Shown in pieces: positions 1-11,400 of a stretch of 64,000 nt of DNA (position 1 is the stretch's first letter; the number at the start of each line of letters is the position of its first letter). The translations under genes and the position numbers were made by a program. The notes under the pieces were generated by a model that did not search any database, was not told the DNA's origin, and worked only from the letters and a program-made list of their open reading frames with translations. The stretch comes from Monosporascus cannonballus (lineage: Eukaryota > Ascomycota > Sordariomycetes > Xylariales): positions 842 through 64,841 of the forward strand of contig QJNS01000315.1 in assembly GCA_004154925.1 (NCBI GenBank), in the 5' to 3' direction.

Positions 1-451
1 GCAAGGAAGAAACGAGCGAGATAGGTCCCGTGGAGCCCTGGCTTTTGTAATAAACCTACATACTTGGGTGGGCGGGTACGGGTCGTACTTTCGACTGTCA
101 CCCCCCTGGATTGCGGACGTTTGAGTAGATCTGCCTAAGGTCGTCCAGTGCACCGGCCGCCGGATACAGGGGGGTAAAGGCATATGTGATATACACATTA
201 ACATGCACGCGCACACAGAGCATGACAGACACAGTAGAACAATAGATGGGAGAAGAATCACTTTTCCAAATTCCCGCGGCCTCTCTAATTAACTAGGGGG
301 TATATCCGGCCGACTGGAGAGCGTGAATCATACATACAGTCTGCTAAGGGAAAACAAAACACATCGTGGCTCGTCAAATGCGGAAGCCCCGCAAGAAGAC
401 CAGAGAAGACGGAAACGGAAAAAAAAAAAAAAAAAAAAAAACAGGGGGCGA
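1..451. other. Left-edge intergenic stretch, downstream of the phosphatase gene
   Basis: No gene is supported here. The short open frames at 323-1027 and 366-584 run antisense to the phosphatase and have no recognisable domain. The stretch holds the 3' flank of the minus-strand phosphatase gene, including a 22-base A run on the plus strand close to its stop codon. Confidence 0.6.
420..441. repeat. A(22) homopolymer, a U-tract in the phosphatase 3' UTR
   Basis: Uninterrupted A run on the plus strand from 420 to 441. It starts about 10 nt beyond the stop codon (452-454) of the minus-strand phosphatase gene, so the transcript would carry a long U tract immediately after translation ends. Its length may be affected by sequencing or assembly slippage. 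Confidence 0.9.
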
Positions 452-2068
452 TCAGTACACGCTGCCCCCGATGCTCCTGTCCTCGGCCTCCGCCTTGTCG
501 AGATCCTCGGCCTCGTCCCCGCCGTCCTCGGACGCCGGGTCCGAGTGCTGCGGCGCGTCGCCGAGCTTATTGGCGTGCGCGTAGCGGGCGCTCAGGTACT
601 TCCCGGCCGAGTCCTTGCCGTGGGCGGCGGCGGCGTTCTGCCCGTTCCGGTCGCCCGTCTTGACCCGCTCAGCCCTACTGGCGAGACGCCGACGGGCGTC
701 GTCCTCGGACATCTCCGAGATCTCCTCCTCGCTCGCGTGCCCCGAGTACGTGCCACCTCCGTCCCGGCCGACGTGCAGGTATGCGGATTTCAGCGGCATC
801 TTGGGCAGGCCCCGCACCCGCTCACCGGTGTTAATGAAAGAGGGCGTGCCGTCCGGCGAGGATACAACCTCCTCCCGAGCCTTAGTGATGTCGATGGGCG
901 GGACGTCCAGGACGCGGCCACGGGGGTCGTCCGAATCATCGTCCGAATTATTGGGCATGAGTTGCTTTCGGCGACTGACGATGGTACCGTTTCCATTCGG
1001 GGAGGAATGGCTGAAGCTGTGCTTTGAATGGTATTCATCGTGCTGTCTGAGCTCAGCGAGGTCTTTCCGCATTTTGAAGCCCTTGCCGTGATCGCAACCC
1101 TCAGGACAGCCTCCCCATTTCCGTGGCACGGTGGGAATCGAGCCCTTCGTCTCCGATTTGGGAGCGTCTTTGCCATTTTCTCTGTTCTCTCTCTCCTCCT
1201 TGGCCAGCAGCGCGGCGCGCTCGCGGCGGAGCTCCGACCAGGTGCGAAGCTTATTCTCCAGGATATACTTGCCAGTCTCGGGCTGCTTTCGCATGATGAG
1301 AAACTCGCAGTGGTTGACGTTGCGCAGGTCCTCGAAGTACTCGACGGTGAAATGGTACCACTTCATCAGGAAGACGCGGGACATGAGCCCGTGCGTTACT
1401 GTTCGTGATGGTTAGCAAATATGCCCTAGGTTGGGAGGCGGGCGCAACGACATCGGCCGACGGGACGTAAGATCGAGCGGACATACCGAGAACGCAGACA
1501 CTGGGGAAGTCGTCCTCGCAGAACTGGCGCCACAAGCTCTCGTTGAAGCCGGAGACGCGATCGTAGGCGTCGGCCGCGCTTTCGCCGTTGGGGATGCGGT
1601 AGAAGAAGTGGCCGTAGTCGGCGCGCTCCTGCCACATGCGCTCCATCTCGGCGCTACAGGGCTGGAAGTTCCCGAAGTCCTGTTCGCGCAGCCGCGGCTC
1701 TTCGTAGACCTTGATCTCGCTCCGCCTGAAGGGGGTGGGTTCCGGGTCGTCCGCCGTCAGGGTCTCGAGTATGCCCTCGGTCGTCTCGCGCGTCCGTCGG
1801 TAGGGAGAGGTGAAGAACTGGATGGTATCGTCCGGTCGGAGCAGAGTGCGCAGTCGACGGCCAGCATCGCGAGCCTGCGCCCATCCGTCCTGGGTGAGTT
1901 TGACCCGATGGTCGGGAATGGTCTGGTGGATCTCTCGGTTCTCTGTATGATTTTCGCCCCGTCAGTCTAACGACTTGCTATGAGACGGAAGTTATAGTCG
2001 GATAGTGACGTACTGTTGCCCTCAGACTGGGCATGTCTGATTATGATGATAAGCCTTGGGCGGCCCAT
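452..2068 (-). CDS. Histidine phosphatase superfamily protein (phosphoglycerate mutase-like, yeast Det1-like)
   Basis: Three exons, read on the minus strand: 2068-2014, 1942-1487 and 1398-452. They total 485 codons, with GTACGT and GTATGT donors and CAG acceptors that all keep frame. The N-terminal 180 residues are a phosphoglycerate mutase-like phosphatase. The phospho-acceptor motif is IIIIRHAQSEGN (R11, H12), followed by NREIHQTIPDHRVKLT and a TSPYRRTRET arginine motif. The second catalytic histidine, H173, sits in VTHGLMSR, which spans the last intron. The first motif is RHA rather than the textbook RHG. The remaining roughly 300 residues are charged and low in complexity (acidic DDDSDD, Arg-rich stretches), look disordered, and end in GGSVY. 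The N-terminal pattern matches fungal members of the group that includes yeast Det1; substrate and location cannot be read from sequence. The start is the only ATG that puts the RHA motif near the N terminus. Confidence 0.88.
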
Positions 2069-3654
2069 GGTTCTTTTCAGGTAAGTGCCCGGTTGTTGTG
2101 TTGTGGTTTAGACTCCCAACGTAGCAGATGGGGAAAGAGAGAGAAAGAGTTTTGTTTGTGTATGTATGTGAGCGAGTGAGTCAGAAAAGAGATCGATCTC
2201 GTAGGCACAGAACTCCCAGGGTAGTTGCTAAAGGATAGACTCTTTATAGATAGGTAATTATCTACCGAGCCAGCTACGTGATTATTTGGAAGATGCAGAA
2301 AGAGACTCTAGATAGATAGACGAGAGGAAACGCGCATGTACAAGAACAAGTCATAAATAGACGACCAAGAAGAGTCGAGATACTGCACGGCAGATCCTGT
2401 ATGTGTATGGCGGATACAATAGACAATAGACAATAGACAATATAGTAGGTGCCGCCGTCTGTTTTGTTTGCTGCAACCCACCCGGACTTTTTTTTTTTTA
2501 AACCAGCCGGCCATTTATAAATGACAGGTCTCCTGTTTTGCCCCCTCTGCCCCTCCATCCATTTACGCGGCCCCCCCCCCCCCGGCTGTCATACGCTCAG
2601 CTGCCTGTGCACGCCCACGCCACCTGCGCTTGTTAGCGGCAGATCCGACCAGGCTACCATACCAATAGGTAGCGGACTATACCGATGGGGTGGCGGGGTA
2701 GCGCGCGTTTAGAAGCGCTCCCAGCCAATGCACAATGCAAGGCAAGATATAGCAAACTTTGTCACATGCCGCTTTCCAGCCAGCCCCCTTGACCGCCTGG
2801 TAGATATCACCGGACCCCTCAAATTCGCGTAGTTTGTTGTCAATTGGGATGTGTAAGTAACTGGTTGGGAAGCACGAAGATCGGCAGGGGTAGGATGAGG
2901 ATGATGCGACCTTCAAGAGACAGACAGCCCTACCAAAATTAGGGGTATCGCTCCCAAAAGTTGAAGCCGGCCTCCCCCTGTCAGCATCCGAGTCGGGGGC
3001 TGAAACAGCCGAACCTGTTAAAGGTCAGTAAAGAGTAACTAACTCTGTGCTGTGTGGTAAGCCCCGTTCTTGAATCCGAATTTCTGTAAATTGTACTTAA
3101 GATATATGGGACGGTTACTTTTCAATCCTATTATTGATGGGTACTTAGACCCCAGATAAACTGGACATTTCCGGGTTAACCTTCCCCCCTGACCTGGGAG
3201 ACATTTGCGCGACTGCTGATTGGTTCGTGAGGTTGAGGCTCCGCGAGAAGTGCGTGACGCTTGGCAGGCAGGGTCGGTTTGGCGGGGCCTTTCTACCCCC
3301 GTCCTCCGTGCCCGTGCTGTGCAGCGCAGTACAGTGGGGACCGTGTTCTGTCCGAGACTCTGCATCATTCTCTCACCTCAGCAGCACCTGCACGTACAAA
3401 ACATACTAGGTAAACCATCATCAACATACCTATCACGGTCACGCGAGCAGTCGCAACCAAGCACAACTCAAACCACCAACATCACGAACCCGACCCTGCA
3501 GCTGTATCCGAGATCCCCCTCGCACGGGCAGGCCATCCGTCCAAGCCTCCTGAGCACATCTCGAATCGTCATCCCGAGCCATCACGGGGGTCTTTCCCGC
3601 ACGCGACAAAACCCCATTCCATCCCGATCCCATCCACCAACCAATCAGCCCGCG
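2069..3654. promoter_or_regulatory. Divergent intergenic region between the phosphatase and DUF1168 genes
   Basis: Both neighbours are transcribed outward, so this 1.6 kb should hold two promoters. It contains a heptamer tandem (2416-2442), a C13-type run near 2569-2582, a T run near 2488-2499 and a TAGGTA motif at 2666-2671. About 300 nt before the plus-strand gene is C-rich with little G, as is common in fungal 5' leaders. No convincing ORF is present, and no TATA box or transcription start can be assigned. Confidence 0.5.
2416..2442. repeat. Heptanucleotide tandem repeat (ACAATAG, about 3.9 copies)
   Basis: Three exact ACAATAG units followed by ACAATA, in the promoter side of the minus-strand phosphatase gene. 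A short minisatellite with no visible coding role. Confidence 0.9.
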
Positions 3655-4434
3655 ATGTCCGGCGAGGGCCCCGAAAGCATCCCGACGTCAGCGGACCCGC
3701 GCTCGAAGCGGCCGGCCAAGAAGCGCGCGCTGACGCCGCTCTCGGCGCAGTCGGCGCACCTCGAGGCGCTATTCGCGAAGCCGGAGCAGGAGATCCGCAT
3801 CCCGCCTCCGGCCGCCTCCGCCACCTCCTCCGGCAGGAGGGACCTCCCGCCGCCGCCCGAGATCGTGACGAACGTGCAGGGGTCGAGCGCGGGGGCCGGG
3901 TCGGGCGAGTTCCACGTGTACAAGGCGGCGCGGCGGCGCGAGTACGAGCGGCTCCGGCGCATGGACGAGGAGGTGCGGCGCGAGCGCGAGCAGGCCGAGT
4001 TCGAGCGCGCGCGCGAGGAGCGCGAGAGGCGCGACGAGGAGAAGACGCGCCGCAACCGCGAGAGGAGGGAGAAGATGAAGGCGAGGAAGGCGCAGCAGCA
4101 GCAGCAGAAGAAGAAGAAGGCCGGCAGCGGCGGCGGCGGCGGCAACGGCGCGCAGGCTACTACCGTGACGGACAACAAAAGCCCGGCTGCCGCTGATACT
4201 AACGCTAATACTACTACTAGTAGTAGTGCGCCGTCAAATGATACTGGCGGTGATGCTGACGGTGCCGGCGCAAGAGGAGGAGGCGCGGTCAAGGGTCCGA
4301 GGGCCGATGCTACGAGGGACGACGATGGCGGAGTCAATGGTCGCGATGGGAATGATGATGGGGTCGCACCTCAGGGAGTCCCGGACAAGGGCGCGGCCGA
4401 GGAGACACAAGGCATTATCATCGCGGAGGACTAG
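3655..4434 (+). CDS. DUF1168 / PRKRIP1-family protein (spliceosome-associated)
   Basis: Single-exon gene of 259 residues. Residues 86-145 carry the family signature: FHVYKAARRREYERLRRMDEE followed by a long, strongly charged Arg/Glu helix ending near EKMKARK. This matches the DUF1168 family of human PRKRIP1, a helix-rich component seen in catalytically active spliceosomes. Upstream, residues 15-30 are a basic patch with an SKRPAKKRALTPLS context. After residue 146 come Q5, K-rich and G-rich runs and a disordered acidic tail. The ATG at 3655 was chosen because the protein opens MSGEGPE, as is usual for the family; the frame stays open upstream to 3220, so a longer form cannot be excluded by stops alone. 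A 230-residue antisense frame (3645-4337) reflects the high GC of this gene and is not a gene. Confidence 0.85.
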   Translation: MSGEGPESIPTSADPRSKRPAKKRALTPLSAQSAHLEALFAKPEQEIRIPPPAASATSSGRRDLPPPPEIVTNVQGSSAGAGSGEFHVYKAARRREYERLRRMDEEVRREREQAEFERAREERERRDEEKTRRNRERREKMKARKAQQQQQKKKKAGSGGGGGNGAQATTVTDNKSPAAADTNANTTTSSSAPSNDTGGDADGAGARGGGAVKGPRADATRDDDGGVNGRDGNDDGVAPQGVPDKGAAEETQGIIIAED

Positions 4435-5101
4435 CGCTAGGTGAGCGCGTTTCATGATACCCATCCGTCCGCCGAAACGACGAGCTTGCGTCGTTTCGTT
4501 CTTTTTTGCTCGAGTGTAAAAAGTAGGAGCGGCAGCATTGATGGATTGGCGTGTACGACCAGACGGATAGAAATAATGGACCATCTGAGTGAGGAGGGCG
4601 TTAGTTAGGCGGAATGGAAGGGGAAAAAGGGGCAATAAGTCAACACTGGTGAAATTCAACTTAGCGCCCTGAGCCAGGATTCAATCCCGAGTCTCTCTCC
4701 TATTAAGGTATCATCGATTGATACAACGAAGCTGTCCCGCCGACAGATCTTCTTGTCCTTGCACCACATCTAACCATACCGGCAGACTGTCACGCTCGTT
4801 TCGACTTGACTTAATTGCCAGGCTCTTATTATGGTTTATCGGGAAGCCCTCGCCGGGTACCATATCCTACTTCACCGTGGTGCATTTTCTAAGGGGTAGT
4901 TTGACAAGGCTCGGTCGTCAGTGTCAACCAAACGTGCACAATATTATCACCAAGAAGAGACAGCTTTTACATCTAATGACGGCAAGGCCCTTTTATTTTA
5001 TCTATCTCCGTGAACCTTATAGGGCCGTCTGATGGTACACGGGGGTATGAGTCGTTCCGGCATTGCCTCGCATCGCCATTCGTCACACATTTAAAAGTCG
5101 T
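4435..5101. other. Intergenic region between convergent genes
   Basis: Between the 3' ends of the DUF1168 gene (+) and CCT3 (-). I see no ORF with protein-like composition and no RNA gene. It presumably holds the two 3' UTRs and poly(A) sites. Confidence 0.6.
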
Positions 5102-7006
5102 TCAGTCATCTCCACCACCCATGCCTGGAGCACCGACTTGTTGTGCCTTCTTGGCACTGCAAATATCATCCACCCTAAGTAAAAGGCAGGCGGCCTGTAT
5201 ATTTTGGTCAGCATGTCAACTGGTTCAAACCAGGCCGGGGATAACCGATAACTTACCTCGATAGCGGTCTTGATGCTCTGCAGCTTGATGGCTTCGGGCT
5301 CCCAAATGCCGTACTCCTGCATATCCACGATGCTGCCAGTCTCGCCGTTAATCCCCCACGAGCTCTTGCCCTCGGATTGCTTGGCCCGCAACTCGGTGAG
5401 CACTCTCACCGGGCTGGCGCCCGCGTTCTGGATAAGCGTTCTGGGAATGACCTCCAAGGCGTCGGCGACCGCCCGGTAGGGCCACTGCTGCACGCCCTCG
5501 ATGCTCTTCGCCAGCTGCCCTAACCTCACGGCGACTGCCATCTCCGTCGCGCCTCCGCCGGGCGATAACCTCGGGTGGAATATGACATTGCGAGCAACGC
5601 CCATGGCATCTTGCAGGTTTCGCTCGATCTCGTTCAGGATGTCCTTGGAGGGTCCCCGCAGAAGGATGGTGCAAGCCTTAGGGTTCTTGCACTTGGTAAG
5701 GAAGGTGAAGTACTCGTCGCCGATCTTCTCGATCTCGAACAAGCCGCACTGGGTGCCGACATCCGACTCCTGAATGTCCTCCACCCGGTTTACGATCGTC
5801 GCGCCCGTCGCTCTGGCTATTCTGTTGTTGTCCGTCTTTCGCACTCTCCGGAGCGCTGTGACGTTGGCCTTCACGAAGTAATGCTGTGCCAGATCCGAGA
5901 CACCCTTCTCCGTGATGACTAGGTCGGGTTTGAAAGCCAGGATGGCCTCGCACATCGACTTAACCGCCTCCTCCTCGATCTGTAGGATGCGGTTCCAGTC
6001 CTCTTCCTTGGTGACCTCGATGTTCGTTTGCGACTCCCCCTTCTTGTACTCCAGGCTGCAGTCCAGCAGAATAATTCTCGGGTTCTCGATCCGCCTTCGC
6101 ATCTTGGGGTGGGTGATGTCCTTGTTCAGCATGACGCCGTCCAATACCCTGCTGTCTTCGATCTCACCACCGGGCACCTTCTCCACGCGCGCATATCGCT
6201 TGATGTCGACTTCGCGCTTGCCGTTGTTGGCCTCCCAGGTGACGGTCCGGACGGCATTAAGGGCTAGGCTGCACATCAGATCAGACCATCTGGACACAAA
6301 CTTGGTGCCGATGGAGGAAGATATTAGGCTGTTCATGGCCTTATCGTCGTTGATGTCGATGGGCAGGGAGATCTCGTCGATAATATCGAGGGCGTCTTTC
6401 AGGGCGTGCTTGAAGGCGGAAATGATGACGACGGGGTGTATGTTCCGTTCGAGCTGGGGCAGAGCCTGTGCTAGGATCTCACCACCTAATGCAGTCAGAG
6501 ATATGCAGCGCCGAAACGGCCTAGGCAGAGGGGAGGCCTACCCAGAATGATAACCGATGTCGTGCCGTCGCCGACTTCTTCGTCCTGTGTCCTACTAAGC
6601 TCGATCATGCTCTTCGCGGCGGGGTGGGAGACCTCGATCTCTCGCAGAATAGCATGGCCGTCGTTCGTAAGTACTATTCCGCCCATGGGGTCCAACAGCA
6701 TCTTTAACATGGCCTTGGGACCGAGACATGACCGGATAATGTCGGCGACGCTAGAGGCAGGAAAATGCAGGCATTAGTATCGGGCAGCGGCGGAAACGGG
6801 GCGGGCCAAGGCGCAGGGCATACGTCTTTGCAGCAGCAATATTGGACAGCTGAGCTTTCCGGCCGGTCTGCCTCTCACCACTCTGGGTGTCTAAGGTGAC
6901 TGGTCAGCCTCATCTCACTGTGTCGCGTCGTCCGGGTCTGTTGCTTGGAGAGAGCTACTGGAGGGGGATGGAGGGGCTCACTCATAACCACAACGGGCGC
7001 CTGCAT
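5102..7006 (-). CDS. CCT3: T-complex protein 1 subunit gamma (CCT3), cytosolic chaperonin subunit
   Basis: Five exons on the minus strand: 7006-6982, 6890-6824, 6750-6542, 6485-5257 and 5194-5102. Together they give 540 residues, close to yeast and human CCT3. CCT3 is one of eight subunits of the TRiC/CCT ring that folds actin, tubulin and many other cytosolic proteins with ATP. Visible landmarks are SCLGPKAM (about 38-45), the nucleotide-binding GDGTTS at 91-96, VEKVPGGEIEDS, the gamma-type block RVRKTDNNRIARATGA, KACTILLRGPSKDILNEIER, SPGGGATEMAV and WPYRAVADALEVIPRTL. The gamma assignment rests on YKKGESQTNIEVTKEEDWNR and the Gly-rich end GAPGMGGGDD. The first exon is only 25 nt. All intron phases agree. 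The open frame reading through the last donor to 5083 is intron retention, not the real C terminus. Confidence 0.96.
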
Positions 7007-8464
7007 CTTGAAAGACTGTAGAGGCCGTCCCCCGGGGAAGCTACCTGTGTGCTGAAAAAAAAAATATTTGGAGGTCGTCTGTACTATTACTTCGCACTGA
7101 AGACGGAGCCGTGTATTATTGCTTCCGAGAGATGTGGTGTTGGCGTGGCTTGTTTGACGACCCGAATGTGAACCATCACTTTCATTGGAACTTTTTGGAG
7201 GAGCTCCCCAGTCCCCATGAAAATGGAGAAAAGGTTTCGCCGGGTACATTAGGTACTTCCAAAGGTGTACCTACGACGAGGGGTCTGTGCATTATTATGT
7301 AATGCAGCTACTACTTTGAAGGTGAACCCCGTATTCATGTGTACTACGTAGTAACTCGCAAGATTATTTGAGTTATGTCTGCATGACAACCGATTAATAG
7401 ACTAGCGGTGCTCCATGGTTACATCTAATTAAAGGTAGGGTTCGGTCTCCGAGGGTGAGTTCAGATGTTGGTTGACCTTCCTATCTACTTTGTATGTGAT
7501 TTAAAGTAGTTCTTGGTAACATGCCTATCATTATGATATCGATGGCACAAAGGGGCTTTTACAGCTTACAAGTCGACGGCGCTCTAGCCAGAGGTCGGAT
7601 GAGCATCTCCAGGAAGTTGTTATATTTACGAATGTACCGGTAATACCTGTTAGTCTACTTTCCACCGCCGTTGCTCAGTAGTAGATGCCGCACTACTCTC
7701 TCCTTTGTCCTCCTTTCCTTTCGCCCAACCCAAGCCGAGCTACCCCTTATTCGGTCAGTCAGTCCATCAGCTCTCCTCTCTCGCACACACACATATACGA
7801 CCTGAACTACTGCCGCACCTACGAGAAGAGAACAAACCTTGGACTAGATATTACGAGATCGTAAAACATCGTTCTATTGATGGCGCTAAAAATATGCACG
7901 CGGGGACTTGAGAGGGATATACGTACGACCCCGGGTGCCGTCTGGATCTAGAAGCAACAACTAATTGCCCCCCTTTACCCCGAGTAAAATAAAAACGATG
8001 CCAGCAACCAGCCGACTCCTCCGGTTGGGCGCCTGGTTGCCTCCCCGAGCCATGAATCGTGATACCGCAACAACAGGGTACGCAGCGAGCCCAACCCATG
8101 CAAGATTGGAATACCACTCACACACTCTCTCTCTCGCTGACCAACCTCTTTCGGCCGCTTCCTTCCCTTCCGGATTGGACCATTCGCGGGGTCAAGTAAC
8201 TCGATAAGCGGTGTCCCCTCCTAATACCAGACCCCTTTCTTCCACCAGAGAGCCCTCGCTATGTGAGCTGTGCCGACCTCTAAACCATCCTTTTGTGCGT
8301 CCCTTCACCGGGTCTTCTTTTGTACATTCCTTCCCCGAACCAAATGCAGGCTGACTCTAACCCTCATTGGGCGATGATGCGGTGCGATATAAGATGGGCT
8401 CTTCTGAGAAAAACGCCACGAAATGCTTCTAATGTGGAACACTCACCACGCGCTTCTAGGTGAA
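7007..8464. other. Intergenic region upstream of CCT3 and downstream of the histidine kinase
   Basis: About 1.45 kb with only short, composition-random open frames (for example 7111-7302, 7705-7911, 7965-8207). It should contain the CCT3 promoter on its left side (TAGGTA at 7250-7255 and TACCTA at 7268-7273) and the kinase 3' UTR on the right. CT-rich tracts occur near 7690-7790 and 8110-8160. No RNA gene recognised. Confidence 0.55.
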
Positions 8465-11400
8465 CTAGAAGTACTTCGACATGGCCTTGCTAAGGTCGAC
8501 GAAGTCTACCGGCTTTGTGACATAATCGCTAAAACCTGCTGCGACGCACTTTTCTTGGACATCCGACATGACATTCGCGGAAAGTGCTATGATGGGTAAC
8601 TTGGTGTGTTTGCCATCATGTTCCCACTGTCGGATCTCTCTACAGGCCTGATAACCGTCCTTCCGAGGCATATGGAGATCACACTGAAGTCGCATCTGTT
8701 AGCTTTAAGGCGTAGACGCAGATGGCATCTGCAACACTTACGAGTATGAGGGAGTAGTGATTCGGTGGGTTAGAGAAGACTTTGTCTGTGCATTCCACGC
8801 CGTCGGCGGCAATTTCCGCATCGATACCGACTTTCTTCAAATACCTAACCAACACCTTCTGGTTCACCGGATTGTCTTCGACAAGGAGGACCTTGTAACC
8901 CTTGTTGCCGATGCGTTTTTCGACGTCCAGGTAGTTCTGTTTCTGACTTTCAACCATTTGTGCGGCGCTGGAGCGGTTCAAGTCAATGCTCAGGTCGCGC
9001 TCATGGGCAGGATCAAAGATGGCAGCGAAACGAGACGGTTTTACGGGCTTGTATACGAAGTTGATACGTTTCTCCGCCCAAAGCTGCTGATATTTGGAAC
9101 CAGACGCCGACTTGAGGACAGCCTGTCTTTGAGCAGAATCAGACAGTACGAGAACAGACGTATTGTCTCCGGAGCGGTTCATGATCTGGTCAATCACGTC
9201 CATGACTTCCTCGGCCGAGCCTAAGTTCAGGACGACGTGTGTGAATGTGACAGACTCGTGTCCTCCTATCAACTTTTCAGCCTCTGCCACGCTGTACACG
9301 GCTGTGATCTGGTGCGGAATGTCTTTTGGCAGTGTCATCTCAATGTGTTTGACAATCGCTTCCCTGCCATACTTCTGTCGACACGTGACGAGGATTGAAT
9401 ACATCGGGGGGCGGGCCTGCGCCGGACTCTCGTACGGTGTTACCTGAGGCGACATCTTCCCAGACGGCATCTCAAGCTGCATCTGCGATAGGTCCTGTCC
9501 ACTAGCCTTTGCGGCTTCGCTAAAACGTACAAGCCCATCATTGACGGAAGAGACAGATGACCTGGATGTTTGTGCCGCACGTGCAGAGCGCACGGAAGGA
9601 TCCGAGCCAGCAGAGGATGTAAGAGGAGGCGAAGCCACTTCAGCCTCCGAGCTGGGACTAGCACTCGGTGACATATCCATTGTCCTCTGTAGCAGGAATG
9701 ACTTGGCGCTTGGAAGGCGTTTGTCCACAACTGTGGACGGGGTGGATGCGGTCATTGGGGGAGTCCAGGTGATGCCGGGGTGGTCGGCTGGGCTAGGTAA
9801 GCCGAACTTTGCGCTGAAAGTGAAGGTCGATCCTTTGCCTGGCACCGCGGTCCCATCCATTTTACCACCGTGAAGCTCGACGAGCTGCCGAGATATGACA
9901 AGACCTAGTCCACTGCCCCCGTGTTGTCGAGTGCTGCTGCCATCGATCTGACTGAATGGCTTGAAAATGAGCTCAGACTCTTCCTTGGTGAAACCCCGTC
10001 CGGTATCTATGACTGAGAATTCGAGCATGATCTGGTTATCGCCGAGCTCAGAATCGTCCGTTGAAACGACCCTACAACGGCTGAAGACCTCTCCCTCAGA
10101 AGTGAATTTAATAGCGTTCCCAATGACGTTGAGGAGCACCTGGCGTATTCGAACTTTGTCACCCTTTACCCACGAAGGGACATCCTCTTCGACAATATAA
10201 TTGAGCTCGAGTCGCTTCGCAATCGCCATTGTCGAGACCAGCTCATTGACATCCTCGATCAGGGAGCGTGTGTGGAACCATTCATACTTCAACTTCATCA
10301 TTCCGGCGTCCACTTTTGACAGATCCAATATGTCGTTGATGATCATCAAGAGGCTGTTTGCGCTGGTCTGGATGGTATTCGTGAAATCTCTCTGCTCCTC
10401 GTTGAGTGCCGTGTCCTGCAAGAAGCTCACCATGCCAGAGATGCCGATGAGCGGTGTCCTGATCTCGTGAGACATGTTGCTAAGGAATCTGCCCTTCGAC
10501 TCCATGGCCTCTTTAAGCTTTGCCTCCAGCAGCTTATGATCGTTAATATCGGTCGCAGAGCCAAAGTACGAGCTGGCTCCGTTACCGACGAAGTCGATAT
10601 TATCGATTTCAACGCATCTCACAAGATGCCAACGGTACTCACCCGTCTTAGATCTTAGTCTCAACTCCGTAGTGTACGAGAGACGACCGTTGCTGTCCGT
10701 CGTAACTTTTATAATGCCCTTTTTGGCCAGCTCGCTAAGTTCCGCAGTAGGGAGATCATAGGTGGAGCTAGCACTAGAACTGCTATTCCGAGACAACGGG
10801 GGCCCTCGAGCACTTTGCGCGCCAGATGATTTTGCAGGAGTCGAACTGAAAAATGGCTTTTTTCCTATTGTCGAAGATGTATGCTCCGACGGCGTGTCCA
10901 TACCGTCTTGTTCTGTCGCCGGAGTCGCTGCCGGGCGGTTAGTGGGTATACGGCACTTCGCTAGATCGTCGGGATGCACGAAATCTATGAAGCCAAGACC
11001 AAGAGAACTTTCAGAGCTTTGGCCTGTGTATGAGAACCACTGCTCATTCGCAAAAGTGATTCCGTCCTCTTCTGTTGCGGTGAAAATGATCTGAGGGATT
11101 AGGTTTGCTAGAAGGCGGTGCTTGGCCTCCGACGTTTCGATTTCGTGCTGGTGAACTGCTTTTAACTTGGCGATATGCTGGTCGTGTATGTCCATATAAG
11201 AACCAATAAATTGTACGATGACACCTCGCTTGTCCCGTGACGTGATCGCACGAGCTTGGTGCCAGCGATAAGCGCCGTCAAAGCGACGAAGGCGAATAAC
11301 CCGGTCGAACGCATCACCTGTCCGGAGAGATTGGCTCCAAGCCTGAAGATACTCGTCGCGATCGTCAGGATGAAGGCTACCCCAGGGATCGGCTACGAGG

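Noticed and set aside
3645..4337. 230-residue minus-strand frame opposite the DUF1168 gene
   Set aside because: Ala/Pro/Ser/Leu-biased antisense of a GC-rich coding region; the plus strand has the family motif.
5083..5260. C-terminal extension of CCT3 ending at 5083
   Set aside because: Read-through of the GTAAGT donor; splicing to 5194 restores the family's Gly-rich end.
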